In this document: positions 28,666 to 37,905 of the stretch, piece by piece
Layout of the letters: every line of letters begins with the position of its first letter
Position numbering within the stretch: the first letter of the stretch is position 1
Assembly: GCF_000286835.2 (NCBI RefSeq)
Contig: NZ_AJYD02000013.1
Span: 158,399 to 222,398, forward strand
Direction: 5' to 3'
DNA: 64,000 bases
Origin: Enterovibrio norvegicus FF-33
GTDB taxonomy: Bacteria > Pseudomonadota > Gammaproteobacteria > Enterobacterales > Vibrionaceae
Notes under the pieces: model-generated
What the model saw: the letters and a program-made list of their open reading frames with translations, nothing else
What the model was told of the DNA's origin: nothing
Databases searched by the model: none
Translations under genes and position numbers: made by a program

Positions 28666-31106
28666 TACACTGCCTTTTTGGGGAATGTTTTCTTAAGTAT
28701 AAGACGGACTTCCGATTTGAGTTTGTCGATATTCAATTGAGACTTTTCATGACACGAAATGACGTTGGTCGGCAGTGTCTTTTCAAGGCGTGTTTCTGAA
28801 ATCAAAATGACAGGGTTCGCGTTTTCTGCCATTGAAGATAGGAAAGGTGTAATACTCTCTTCGTCCCATTCATTGTCCAATATGACCAGCTCGAAATGTT
28901 GCTGTTTGAAAGCCAAGATGGCGGATTGAAATGAGGAAACACAAGAGATCTCTGCGATCTCGGCAAGTTCACCTCGCAATACTCGAATGAGATTGTCGTC
29001 ACTCCCGACATATAACACCTGAAACACTGCGTTGAATTGGGTTACCACACCCCCGTGATCAGCACTCAAGCGCTTAGCCTCGGCTGTATCAATAGGGAGC
29101 GTGAAATAGAAAGTCGACCCCTCATCGAGCGCCGAGAAGAAGTCAATTTGTCCCTTATGGCCTTCTACAATCGATTGGGTAATGCTAAGCCCTAAGCCTG
29201 TTCCACCAACTCTTCGTGTATCTGAGCTGTCTGCTTGGGAGAAACGTTCAAAGATGCGTTGATGGAATTCAGGAGGGATACCCGATCCGACATCAGTCAC
29301 ATCGATGCGGTAAAATGAATCCTGTTGCGCTAGTGTGATGGTGACTTCACCATATTCTGGGGAGTATTTGATCGCGTTTGACAATAAGTTAGCCATCACT
29401 TGCAACACCCTACCTGAGTCGGCATTGACATAGGCATCGTTAACTTCGTTGATGTATACCAACGAGACGTTGTGTTGTCGTGCAAACCCGTCGTTGTCGT
29501 CAATCGAACGCCGAATCAGTGAATCAAGATTAATACGGCTAAAACTAAAGCTGAGTTGCCCTGAATCTAGTTTTTCAATATCAAGAATATCGTTGATTAA
29601 AAGGGTTAATCGTTCACTGTTTCGAAGTGCAATGGTGAGCATCTTTTTGCTTTTTTCTGGCAAGTCATTGCCAAACTTGCCTAATACGACACCTAATGCA
29701 CCGCGAATGGATGTGAGCGGAGTACGTAATTCATGACTGACGGTTGCGACAAATTCATTTTTTACACTTTGCGCCTTTTTGCGAGCCGTAATATCTCGAA
29801 TAATGCCAGTAAACATTCGCGCACCTAAGACGCGCATTTCACTGACGGATAGCTCTGCGGGAAATTCCGAACCGTCTTTGCGTTTAGCGACGATTTCTCG
29901 ACCAATCCCGATGATTTTTGCAGGCTTTCCACCGAGATAGTTCGTCAAGAAAGTGTCATGTTGTAGGGCGAAATCTTGTGGCATCAGCATGTTCACTTTT
30001 TTCCCGATAACTTCGTCAGCGTAATACCCAAATAGGCCTTCTGCCGCGGGATTAAAGGTCGCGATATAGCCCTTTTCGTCGATGGTGATGATGCTATCAA
30101 CTACGGTGTCAACAATGGCAAGTAACTGGCTCTGGCCTGATTGCCTTTCAGCCTCAAGATTCAACTCACCGGCCTTGTTTATTTGTTCTGTTGTTCGGTT
30201 AAACGCATTCGCCAGTACCTCTAATTCAATGGCGGTGTGAGAGAGTGCTATCGGGTAGGTGCCTTCTTCCACTTTTTCTGACAGCTGCGCAATAGGGAGA
30301 GCCATTTTTTTCCCCCACCGACGTGCAATCGCCACGATAGGGAATAAGGATATTAAGGCGAGAATGCTAACGCTGGTTAGCCATGGCGAGATCTTGTGTA
30401 GCAGGTAAAGGTAAGGCTCGGACAAGGTGATGGATATGGGGAAATCACTGAGTGTCATGTCTGATGAAGGCACCACAAAGGCTGTGGACTCAAATTTGTG
30501 CCTTTCACCGTTGGTGAATTCCGTTTTTTCGCCCAATTTGAGCGAATAGTAACGGTCAATGTTTTCAAGCACTGGCGAAACCAACTCGGATAAGTTAACT
30601 CGTGCAATGATGCCGCCTTGTACCGCGCCAAAATACGTAATGGGTTCAACAATGAAGAAAGCCCCTTTGTGCAGTTTTATGTCCCCCTTGCCGGTTACCA
30701 ACGTTTCTCTGACGAACGAGGCAGAATACCAAGTGGGGGGAGAAGAGGATTTGTCTAATAGAGAGCCCGCATAATCAAAAAACTGCGCATCATCAATGGC
30801 AGTGTACTGGGTGAGATCTTTTAGCGCATGGTCGAAATAGAGGCTGCTGCCGTTAATGTCGATAAGGCTATTGATTGACAGCTGACTTTCAGCGGTTCGC
30901 GTAACCGCGACGCGTTGGTTGTTGATTTCTTGATTCAATATTTTGAGGCGAGTTTGTGCTTGAGTATGCAGTTCCACATGGAGCTGCTTTTCTATTCGAA
31001 ACAGCTCCATCACCGTGGTTGCACCGACCACAAAAAGAAAAAATGACACAAGTAACACCAAATTCAGATTGGCAAATCGGTTGGCAATACTTCTATTTTC
31101 GGCCAT
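28665..31106 (-). CDS. membrane PAS-domain sensor histidine kinase
   Basis: An 813-residue sensor kinase. Transmembrane helices near residues 15-33 and 243-262 flank a periplasmic sensor domain. Next come a HAMP-like region, a PAS domain (about 330-450, with ATFNPAAEGLFGY and TGIIRDITARK), a HisKA dimerisation domain with VSHELRTPLTS and a HATPase_c domain with N, G1 and G2 boxes (NLLSNAIKYS, DVGSGIP, GGTGLGLSI). The C-terminal ~120 residues look like a degenerate receiver: there is an LVILDNEWD Asp but the pattern is weak. It overlaps the upstream binding-protein gene by 1 nt (TAATG). The periplasmic domain probably meets that lipoprotein. Confidence 0.92.
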   Translation of the reverse strand: MAENRSIANRFANLNLVLLVSFFLFVVGATTVMELFRIEKQLHVELHTQAQTRLKILNQEINNQRVAVTRTAESQLSINSLIDINGSSLYFDHALKDLTQYTAIDDAQFFDYAGSLLDKSSSPPTWYSASFVRETLVTGKGDIKLHKGAFFIVEPITYFGAVQGGIIARVNLSELVSPVLENIDRYYSLKLGEKTEFTNGERHKFESTAFVVPSSDMTLSDFPISITLSEPYLYLLHKISPWLTSVSILALISLFPIVAIARRWGKKMALPIAQLSEKVEEGTYPIALSHTAIELEVLANAFNRTTEQINKAGELNLEAERQSGQSQLLAIVDTVVDSIITIDEKGYIATFNPAAEGLFGYYADEVIGKKVNMLMPQDFALQHDTFLTNYLGGKPAKIIGIGREIVAKRKDGSEFPAELSVSEMRVLGARMFTGIIRDITARKKAQSVKNEFVATVSHELRTPLTSIRGALGVVLGKFGNDLPEKSKKMLTIALRNSERLTLLINDILDIEKLDSGQLSFSFSRINLDSLIRRSIDDNDGFARQHNVSLVYINEVNDAYVNADSGRVLQVMANLLSNAIKYSPEYGEVTITLAQQDSFYRIDVTDVGSGIPPEFHQRIFERFSQADSSDTRRVGGTGLGLSITQSIVEGHKGQIDFFSALDEGSTFYFTLPIDTAEAKRLSADHGGVVTQFNAVFQVLYVGSDDNLIRVLRGELAEIAEISCVSSFQSAILAFKQQHFELVILDNEWDEESITPFLSSMAENANPVILISETRLEKTLPTNVISCHEKSQLNIDKLKSEVRLILKKTFPKKAV

Positions 31107-33223
31107 TAGTTTGTGGACCTTATAGGGTGAAGCATGCCGTTTTTATAAAAAGAAAAGATATAATCCTCTGGCGTTAATGCATCTTGTTGGCCGCTTAGGA
31201 AGGGGGATTGATAGCGCTTCATGACACCTTTGTGTTGATCAAGATTTTTCATTTCCTGACGAATTTTCGTCATGTCGGAGCTGCCTGCTTTGCGCGTTGC
31301 TTGTGCTAACAAGTGCATTAAATCGTAAGCATGTGCGGTGCCAGATGGCGCAAAAATATCGGTGGCGGATAGGGTGTTGTATTGTTGGTGGTAACGCTTA
31401 GCCAGCGACGTGGCAATAGGGCTGTCATTGTCGATAAAGGAAAAAGTTTGCAGCACACGAAGATCTATTCTCTCTAGCTCTCTTGCAGCCTGTTGGGCAA
31501 ATTCTGACCCTGTTATCCCCCAATGTGATATGACGACAGGAGGCGTGGGGTGTGTCGCTAAAGCGGCGAGGAATTTCTGGCCTTCTACAGGATTACCAAC
31601 ATAAATAATGACTTCTGCACCCCGTTCGATGAGTCGAGTTGTTTTGGATGAAATATCCTTTTCTCCCCAATCAAACCACTCTAAATGAGCGGGAGGGAGA
31701 TCGCGCTCTGCCATTGCATTGGTCAAGCCTTCGTAATTGCTTCGTCCCCATCCATTGTTAACCAGCATTAATCCAATATTGGGTGATACGTCGAGAGCGC
31801 CGTCGAGGAGAAATTCAGCGGCATACTCATCTCGAACAGAGACACGGAAAACAAAATTGGGATCATGCCCGTTATCCACAATGGGGGTGGCGGCAGCCCA
31901 AGGAACGAGCATGAGCATGTCATGTTGATGGAGTAAATCGAGCTCGGCGAGGGCTACAGGGCTACTTATTCCGCTGAATACGGCAATAAGATTGGGCAGT
32001 TTGGCGAAGGTTTTGATGTTGTCGATCCCTCGCGATGGCACCATGGAATTATCTCTCGCCACCAGTTTCACTTCCTTGCCCAGTAGTCCGCCCTGTGCAT
32101 TAATTTCGTCTAGTGCCAACTCAATGCCACGACGTATGGCTAATCCGGACAAGGCAGAAAGGTTTGTCAGGTCTGCATCTAGCGCGACCAATAAGGCGTC
32201 TGGATGCGGCGCTTTCCAGTTTTGGCTGGTTTGCAATACTTGTTCAACTAGCGCAGTGCCAAATATCATGCGATTACGCTCAAGAATTGTTTTGGAGACA
32301 TCCTTCATTTTGCCAATAAGGTGAGGCGACGCTTGTGTGATTGTCCATTTACGATTCACAGCAGAGTAAGCATTTTCTCCTTCTTGATCGGCAAGCGAAT
32401 ATTGATGCTGAGTGGTTGCTTTTACTGCCTCTAGCAGCGCGTCTTGATAAATACTAGGCAGCGAATCAAACGAGCTCGGTGACATCATCATCACAAGTGA
32501 GAGGTATCCATGATTGGTTTTAGTAATCTGTAGATTGTCGACGCCGAGTTTGGCGATATTGACGAATGTACCCTCAGCCCCGTCAATGGCTTTTTTGGCA
32601 AAAGCATCAGCGACATGATTGGAGGCAATGGGTACCGTGGTACTTCCCCAATGCTCAAATTGCTCGCGCAGCACTAAACTCTCCATGATTCTGAAGCGGC
32701 GGTTTTTAAAATCAGACAGCGATGAAAGCGGGGCGGTGGTGATTAATTGCTTAAAGCCGCCTTTCCAAAATGCGAGCCCTTTAAGATCTTGCTCATCGAG
32801 CGCTGATAACAGCGTCCGCGCGGCACTGGATTCATAAGCACGTTGTACCGCTGCGTTATCTTCGAATAAAAATGGAATGTCGAGGATCTGCATTTCAGGC
32901 ACAAGGTGAGACAGCTTTGACGCTGATGTGATGATGATATCCAGCTTATTTTGTTGTACTTGAGCTATCACTTCACGCTCTGATAGGCGTGAGGATGTCG
33001 ACACTAATTCGACAGTGACATTACCTTGAGTTGCACTTTCTAATGATGATGCAAAGAATTTTGCAGCCTTATGCTCAGTACTGCCTGTGGCATTTGCCAG
33101 CGCCAGTTTTAATACGAACGATTCAGCGTCTTGCTCAGGATTGACGACTTGCGAATCGGGTTGACGGTCGCAACCGATAAGCAGCATGACAAACACGCCA
33201 AATAATAAAGTATGTTTCATCAA
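31106..33223 (-). CDS. lipoprotein fusing a DctP-type and a LivJ-type solute-binding domain
   Basis: A 705-residue predicted lipoprotein (lipobox LLIGC, Cys18). Residues about 38-330 resemble the TRAP-transporter DctP solute-binding fold (LKLALANATGSTEHKAA opening, then LDIPFLFEDNAAVQRAY and an AIDGAEGT segment). Residues about 340-690 resemble periplasmic-binding family 6 of ABC branched-chain amino-acid systems (AIRRGIELALDEINAQGG, VFSGISSPVAL, WGITGSEF). No transporter genes are adjacent. It is the first gene of an operon with a kinase, receiver and cyclase, so it probably presents ligand to the kinase rather than a permease. Two binding folds in one chain is unusual. Confidence 0.88.
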   Translation of the reverse strand: MMKHTLLFGVFVMLLIGCDRQPDSQVVNPEQDAESFVLKLALANATGSTEHKAAKFFASSLESATQGNVTVELVSTSSRLSEREVIAQVQQNKLDIIITSASKLSHLVPEMQILDIPFLFEDNAAVQRAYESSAARTLLSALDEQDLKGLAFWKGGFKQLITTAPLSSLSDFKNRRFRIMESLVLREQFEHWGSTTVPIASNHVADAFAKKAIDGAEGTFVNIAKLGVDNLQITKTNHGYLSLVMMMSPSSFDSLPSIYQDALLEAVKATTQHQYSLADQEGENAYSAVNRKWTITQASPHLIGKMKDVSKTILERNRMIFGTALVEQVLQTSQNWKAPHPDALLVALDADLTNLSALSGLAIRRGIELALDEINAQGGLLGKEVKLVARDNSMVPSRGIDNIKTFAKLPNLIAVFSGISSPVALAELDLLHQHDMLMLVPWAAATPIVDNGHDPNFVFRVSVRDEYAAEFLLDGALDVSPNIGLMLVNNGWGRSNYEGLTNAMAERDLPPAHLEWFDWGEKDISSKTTRLIERGAEVIIYVGNPVEGQKFLAALATHPTPPVVISHWGITGSEFAQQAARELERIDLRVLQTFSFIDNDSPIATSLAKRYHQQYNTLSATDIFAPSGTAHAYDLMHLLAQATRKAGSSDMTKIRQEMKNLDQHKGVMKRYQSPFLSGQQDALTPEDYIFSFYKNGMLHPIRSTN

Positions 33224-33327
33224 GTTTTCTTGGCCTCATGAATTGATTCAGTGGCAGATCTTTTGGGGTCGATCTGCGAGCTTGCTTATTACAAGGTTAG
33301 AAATGAGTGGTGTGTTTCGCCAGTGAG

Positions 33328-33359
33328 ACATTGAGGCATTGAGACATTGAGACATTGAG
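33328..33359 (+). repeat. 4 x ACATTGAG short tandem repeat
   Basis: Four 8-bp units (one starting with G) in the divergent promoter region between the binding-protein operon and the PHA depolymerase gene. May vary in copy number. Confidence 0.75.
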
Positions 33360-33513
33360 GTTAAAGCAACGAATGAGGGGAGCATTGGGTATACATTTGT
33401 AATAGGTGTTTTGACACAAACCAGCGGCGCTGAGTTTCTGGTCTAGTATGTTAATTAAGTAGTTAGTCAATAGTGGCGTCTCGCCACGCGCTTTTTAACA
33501 TCAGGGGCACCGT

Positions 33514-34755
33514 ATGCTTTATGAGCTCAATGCGACATACATGGAATCCATTAAACCGCTAAATAGTTGGGTGAGGTTTGTCAGAGACTTTAACGCTGCG
33601 CCTTGGAATGGCATGCGAGATTCCACCCTTGCGCGTACTTTAGATGCTTCGATGGAGCTGGTGGAGCGACTAACCGATTGCTATGACGAGCCGGCTTGGG
33701 GCTTGGATTATACGGTGATTAATGGCCAGAGTTTGGCGATTCAATACAATGTGATTGCCAACAAGCCGTTTTGTAACCTGCTTCATTTTAGGCGTAGTAA
33801 AGCACAGCCGAATCAGCCGAAAGTCCTTTTCGTTGCTCCGCTATCGGGTCATTTCGCCACACTACTTCGCGGCACGATTCGCGAATTCTTACCTGATCAT
33901 GATGTGTACGTGACCGACTGGCAAAATGCCCGAGACGTGCCGCTCAGTGAGGGTGACTTTCACTTTGATGACTACGTGGATTACCTGATTGAATTTTTGG
34001 AAATGCTGGGGCCAGATACACATGCGATTGCTGTGTGTCAGCCTTGTGTGCCATTAATGGTGGCTACTGCGCTGATGGCAGAGCAAAACAACCCTGCAAC
34101 CCCGTCGAGCATGACGCTAATGGGCGGTCCAATTGATACCCGCATCAATCCCACAGAAGTGAACGATTATGCCAGCGGCAAAGATTTAGAATGGTTTGAA
34201 TCGAACGTGATTTGCACTGTGCCCGAGCAATACAAAGGGATGGGACAGTTGGTGTACCCAGGCTTTGTGCAGCTTTCCGGTTTCATGTCGATGAACCTTG
34301 ATTCCCATGTGCAAAAGCACTTTAAGTTCTTTGGTGATTTGGTTAAAGGCGATGGTGACAATGCGGAGTCGCACCGTCAGTTTTACAATGAATATTTAGC
34401 AGTGATGGATTTGCCCGCGCAATACTACCTCGATACCATTCGCAAAGTGTTTTTGGATCAAAAGCTCGCGAACAAAACCATGACCTATCGTGGCAAGCTC
34501 ATCAACCTTGATTGCATCACGGAAACGGCGATCCTGACCATAGAAGGTGAGTTGGATGATATCACTGGGCGAGGTCAAACTGCGGCGGCACTGGATTTGT
34601 GCACCAAATTGAGAAAATCCAAGACAATGCATTACGAGCAAGAAGGTGTGGGGCATTACGGTATTTTCAACGGTCGCCGTTATCGCGAAGTCATTGCACC
34701 GAAGATCAAAGGGTTTATTAAGAGATATGAGCCGAAGATCGTGAAAGCCGCATAG
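33514..34755 (+). CDS. intracellular polyhydroxyalkanoate depolymerase-like protein
   Basis: A 413-residue alpha/beta hydrolase without signal peptide, resembling the intracellular PHB depolymerase family. The N-terminal ~90 residues contain the typical DYTVINGQSL region. KVLFVAPLSGHFATLLRGT follows, then a nucleophile-elbow position AVCQPCVP where Cys replaces the lipase-box Ser, as in PhaZ of the intracellular type. The C-terminal half has ITETAILTIEGELDDITG with the catalytic Asp region and GVGHYGIFNGRRYRE with the His. No phasin or PHA synthase lies nearby. GGGGCACC precedes the ATG. Confidence 0.85.
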   Translation: MLYELNATYMESIKPLNSWVRFVRDFNAAPWNGMRDSTLARTLDASMELVERLTDCYDEPAWGLDYTVINGQSLAIQYNVIANKPFCNLLHFRRSKAQPNQPKVLFVAPLSGHFATLLRGTIREFLPDHDVYVTDWQNARDVPLSEGDFHFDDYVDYLIEFLEMLGPDTHAIAVCQPCVPLMVATALMAEQNNPATPSSMTLMGGPIDTRINPTEVNDYASGKDLEWFESNVICTVPEQYKGMGQLVYPGFVQLSGFMSMNLDSHVQKHFKFFGDLVKGDGDNAESHRQFYNEYLAVMDLPAQYYLDTIRKVFLDQKLANKTMTYRGKLINLDCITETAILTIEGELDDITGRGQTAAALDLCTKLRKSKTMHYEQEGVGHYGIFNGRRYREVIAPKIKGFIKRYEPKIVKAA

Positions 34756-34868
34756 TCTATTTGCGCCTGTCGAGGTGAAAAAACACTTTTGCCTCAGGCG
34801 CGATTTTGTTCCTTCTCAATCGCCGTTATAACAGAAACGGTCATCGGTATTGAGAAGGAAAGCAACGG

Positions 34869-35456
34869 ATGTTCAGAAATTTACTCATCTTTATAAAACA
34901 ACCTATCCTCATAACACTCCCCACCCTCATCAAGCGGCCTCTCTTTATATTGACTGTGCTGAGCATATTGGGCGTTTCAACCGCGTATGCGCATGGACCG
35001 TCAAGGCTCAAAGTCTCAGAATCCGTCACCATCAACGCCCCCGCTGAAAAAGTATGGAAAACCGTGGGAGCGTTTAACAGCCTTGCTTGGTTGCCGCCTG
35101 TGACCAAAGTCGTGATGGAAAAAGAGCCTGCCAATGAGAAAGGCGCGGTGCGTGTGGTGTATGTCGGCGAGCAAAGTGTCGAGGAGACGCTGAAAAAGTT
35201 CGATGACCAAGGAATGACACTTAAATACAAAATCAGCAAAGACAACACGGCGCTGCTTCCTGTGACCAATTACCAATCGACGCTCTCGGTAAAAGCGGAG
35301 GGCGACAACAGTGTGGTGACATGGAAAGCAGGTTTTTACCGCGGCGATCCAAACAATAATCCACCAGAAAATTTAAATGATGAAACCGCCATCAGTGCGA
35401 TCACAGGGTTATACAAAGCAGGGCTAGGTAACCTTAAAAAGGTGATGGAGCAGTAA
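34869..35456 (+). CDS. secreted SRPBCC (START-like) family protein
   Basis: A 195-residue protein with a hydrophobic segment (PLFILTVLSILGVSTAYA) acting as a signal peptide after an unusually long 25-residue N-terminal stretch. The mature domain is SRPBCC-like: SVTINAPAEKVWKTVGAF opens the fold, and a C-terminal helix (TGLYKAGLGNLKKVMEQ) closes it. Such proteins bind hydrophobic ligands in a deep pocket; the ligand is unknown. AGAAGGAAAG lies upstream of the ATG. The next gene is convergent, with a strong hairpin between. Confidence 0.75.
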   Translation: MFRNLLIFIKQPILITLPTLIKRPLFILTVLSILGVSTAYAHGPSRLKVSESVTINAPAEKVWKTVGAFNSLAWLPPVTKVVMEKEPANEKGAVRVVYVGEQSVEETLKKFDDQGMTLKYKISKDNTALLPVTNYQSTLSVKAEGDNSVVTWKAGFYRGDPNNNPPENLNDETAISAITGLYKAGLGNLKKVMEQ

Positions 35457-35519
35457 GTGTGCAGGTTTGAGTGAGCGCGAGTAGATTGCACGATTAGAGA
35501 GCCAGAAGAGATAGAAACA

Positions 35520-35546
35520 GCGAAAGGGGCGTATCGCCCCTTTCGC
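35520..35546. terminator. strong hairpin between convergent genes
   Basis: A perfect 12-bp inverted repeat (GCGAAAGGGGCG / CGCCCCTTTCGC) with a TAT loop. There is no long T run on either side, but its place between convergent genes suggests bidirectional termination. Confidence 0.6.
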
Positions 35547-35573
35547 CGTTTCCACGTTGGCACGGATTCGTTA

Positions 35574-36341
35574 TTAGCTTAATTCTTGGCTTCCTCCGCC
35601 ACTCACTGTCAGGATTTGTCCGCTCACCCATGCCGCCGCTGGCGAGCACAAAAACAAAGCCGCGAGCGCAATATCATCAGTGATACCCAATCGGCCAAGT
35701 GGTGTGTGTTTCAGCATGGCTTTTTCTATGTCTGGTGTGAGCACTTTTTCCAACGCCTGAGTCCGAATTGCCCCAGGTGCAATCGCATTGACACGAATGC
35801 CCATTGGACCTAAATCAAACGCCGTATTGCGCGTTAAGTGATTCACTGCGGCTTTTGATGAGCCATAAGAAGCCATATGAGCGTTCTTGTTTTCTCCTGC
35901 CATTGAACTGATGTTTAATATCGCGCCGCCCCCCGCTCGTTGCATTACAGGGGCGCAAAGCTGCATTAAGCGAAACGGCGCGTAGACATTGATCTGATAC
36001 GCCCAGTCAAAATCTTTCATTGGCATATCAAACGGTTTTGGACCCCCGCCGCCCGCGTTATTGGCGAGTAGGGTGAGCTTGCCAAACTCCCGCATTGCGG
36101 TTTCTACCAGGGCGACAAGATCTTCCTCTTTGGTGACATTGCAAGCGGTCGCAACGGCTTTGCCGCCTTTGGCTGTGATAGCAGCAGCCACATCGCTCGC
36201 TGCCTGCATATCGAGGTCGCTCACCACCACGGCTGCGCCCGCATCCGCAAAGACTTCAGCAATACGACGCCCAATACCTGCTGCGGCGCCAGTGACAATA
36301 GCGACTTGCCCCTCAAGGCTGAATTGTTGAATAACCGACAT
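35574..36341 (-). CDS. hdhA: SDR oxidoreductase, 7-alpha-hydroxysteroid dehydrogenase-like
   Basis: A 255-residue short-chain dehydrogenase with the same length as E. coli HdhA. The N-terminal cofactor motif TGAAAGIG, NNAGGGGPKPFDMPM, the catalytic Ser/Tyr/Lys set (ISSMAGENK, SYGSSKAA) and the C-terminal LFLCSPAAAWVSGQILTVSG all match HdhA closely. HdhA oxidises the 7-alpha-hydroxyl of bile acids with NAD. The true substrate in a marine bacterium may differ. The start at 36341 (MSVIQQFSLEG) follows AAAGGA; 57 in-frame upstream codons are not coding-like. Confidence 0.82.
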   Translation of the reverse strand: MSVIQQFSLEGQVAIVTGAAAGIGRRIAEVFADAGAAVVVSDLDMQAASDVAAAITAKGGKAVATACNVTKEEDLVALVETAMREFGKLTLLANNAGGGGPKPFDMPMKDFDWAYQINVYAPFRLMQLCAPVMQRAGGGAILNISSMAGENKNAHMASYGSSKAAVNHLTRNTAFDLGPMGIRVNAIAPGAIRTQALEKVLTPDIEKAMLKHTPLGRLGITDDIALAALFLCSPAAAWVSGQILTVSGGGSQELS

Positions 36342-36546
36342 ACTGCTTCCTTTAATGCTGTTCAGTTTTTTGAGTGCTTTGAAGGTAGATGCGCAGGAAG
36401 TATCTAGGCGGTTTATTGTTGATACGAAACTGAAAGGAGGCAGAGCGGGATAAAAGAAACAAGAGGGTAGAAGCGAAGAAATACGCAAATATGAGCGGAA
36501 GAGAGGCATCATCTACCTCTCTTGTTAAAGGGTATTGAATCGGGGG

Positions 36547-37800
36547 TTAGCTTGCGTAGCGGAAGTAATCGAGCCCTTCCACTTTGCTGGTCACCTGTTT
36601 GGTGATCATCTGTGCCAGCAAATCGCCTGAACCACACGCCATGGTCCAGCCTAAGGTGCCGTGACCCGTATTGGTGAACAAGTTACTGTACGGCGTTTTC
36701 CCAATGACAGGCGTACCATCGGGCGTCATGGGGCGGAAGCCCGTCCAGAACTCGGCTTTTGCAAAATCGCCGCTGTGCGGGAAGAGATCTTTCACCACCA
36801 TCTCAATGGTTGCTTTGCGTTTTTCTGGAATGGCCGGATCAAACCCTGCCAATTCCGCCGTGCCCGCCACGCGGATGCGATCATCAAAGCGCGTCAGCGC
36901 TACCTTGTAGGTTTCATCCATCACGGTAGAAACAGGCGCTTGTGATGCGTCGGTAATCGGCACGGTTAGCGAGTAGCCTTTTACCGGATAGACTGGGATC
37001 TTCACGCCAAGCTTGGCTAAAAATGGGGTGGAATAGCTGCCCATGGCGACCACGAAGGTGTCGGCTTCCAATGTGCCTTTGTCTGTCTCCACACCGACGA
37101 TACGCGTGCCTTCGCGTTTTACATCCAACACGGGCGTATCAAACAAAAACTCGACGCCATGTTGTTTGGCGAGTTCGGTCATTTGTTGACAGAACAGGTA
37201 ACAATCGCCCGTTTCGTCATCAGGCAGATACAAACCACCTTTTAGCTTATGGCTCACAGCTGTCAGCCCGGGTTCTTGCTTAATACACGCTTCCACCGAC
37301 ATGCGTTGGAAGCGTGTACCGCTTTGTTCTAGCAGGGCGATGTCTTTTTCTACCGCATCCACTTGTTTTTGGCTGCGGAAGAGTTGCAGTGTGCCTTGTT
37401 GACGACCTTGATACTGAATGTTGTGTTGATCGCGCAGTTCAATCAGGCACTCTCGGCTGTGATTGGCAATGCCCAGCATGCGCGATTTGTTCACTTTGTA
37501 GCGGTCGAGCTGGCAGTTGACCAACATTTGGCTGGCCCACTTAATGAGCTGCGGATCTAATCTAGGTTTCACTTTCAATGGGGCGTGTTCTTCCATCAAC
37601 CAGCGAATGGCTTTTTGTGGAATACCCGGCGCCGCCCAAGGGGAGGAGTAGCCATAGGAAATTTGCCCAGCATTGGCAAAACTGGTTTCTTCACCGCTGC
37701 GTGATTGACGATCAACCACCGTCACTTGATAGCCCGCTTTTTGCAGATACCAAGCGCTCATTAGACCCACAACACCGCTTCCCAATACCAAGGCTTTCAT
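36547..37800 (-). CDS. dadA: D-amino acid dehydrogenase
   Basis: DadA is an FAD-dependent inner-membrane-associated enzyme that deaminates D-amino acids such as D-alanine, passing electrons to the respiratory chain. The 417-residue product has the FAD dinucleotide motif at the N-terminus (LGSGVVGLMSAWYL), the GEETSFANAGQIS segment after it, a substrate-domain middle, and a C-terminal GHGTLGWTMACGSG. It is divergent from a LysR gene 105 nt away, which may regulate it. No alanine racemase gene (dadX) is adjacent. Confidence 0.95.
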   Translation of the reverse strand: MKALVLGSGVVGLMSAWYLQKAGYQVTVVDRQSRSGEETSFANAGQISYGYSSPWAAPGIPQKAIRWLMEEHAPLKVKPRLDPQLIKWASQMLVNCQLDRYKVNKSRMLGIANHSRECLIELRDQHNIQYQGRQQGTLQLFRSQKQVDAVEKDIALLEQSGTRFQRMSVEACIKQEPGLTAVSHKLKGGLYLPDDETGDCYLFCQQMTELAKQHGVEFLFDTPVLDVKREGTRIVGVETDKGTLEADTFVVAMGSYSTPFLAKLGVKIPVYPVKGYSLTVPITDASQAPVSTVMDETYKVALTRFDDRIRVAGTAELAGFDPAIPEKRKATIEMVVKDLFPHSGDFAKAEFWTGFRPMTPDGTPVIGKTPYSNLFTNTGHGTLGWTMACGSGDLLAQMITKQVTSKVEGLDYFRYAS

Positions 37801-37905
37801 CTTTTTCTTCTCCCACGTGAAAACAAGGCGAGTGTGTGTTGTTTACAAGGTGCTAACAATCGATATAAATTAATCACAGCGTATAGAAAAACTAAAAGCA
37901 GAAAG

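Noticed and set aside
36499..36523. AAGAGAGG/CCTCTCTT hairpin after dadA as a terminator
   Set aside because: Perfect 8-bp stem but followed by GC-containing sequence without T residues on the minus strand.
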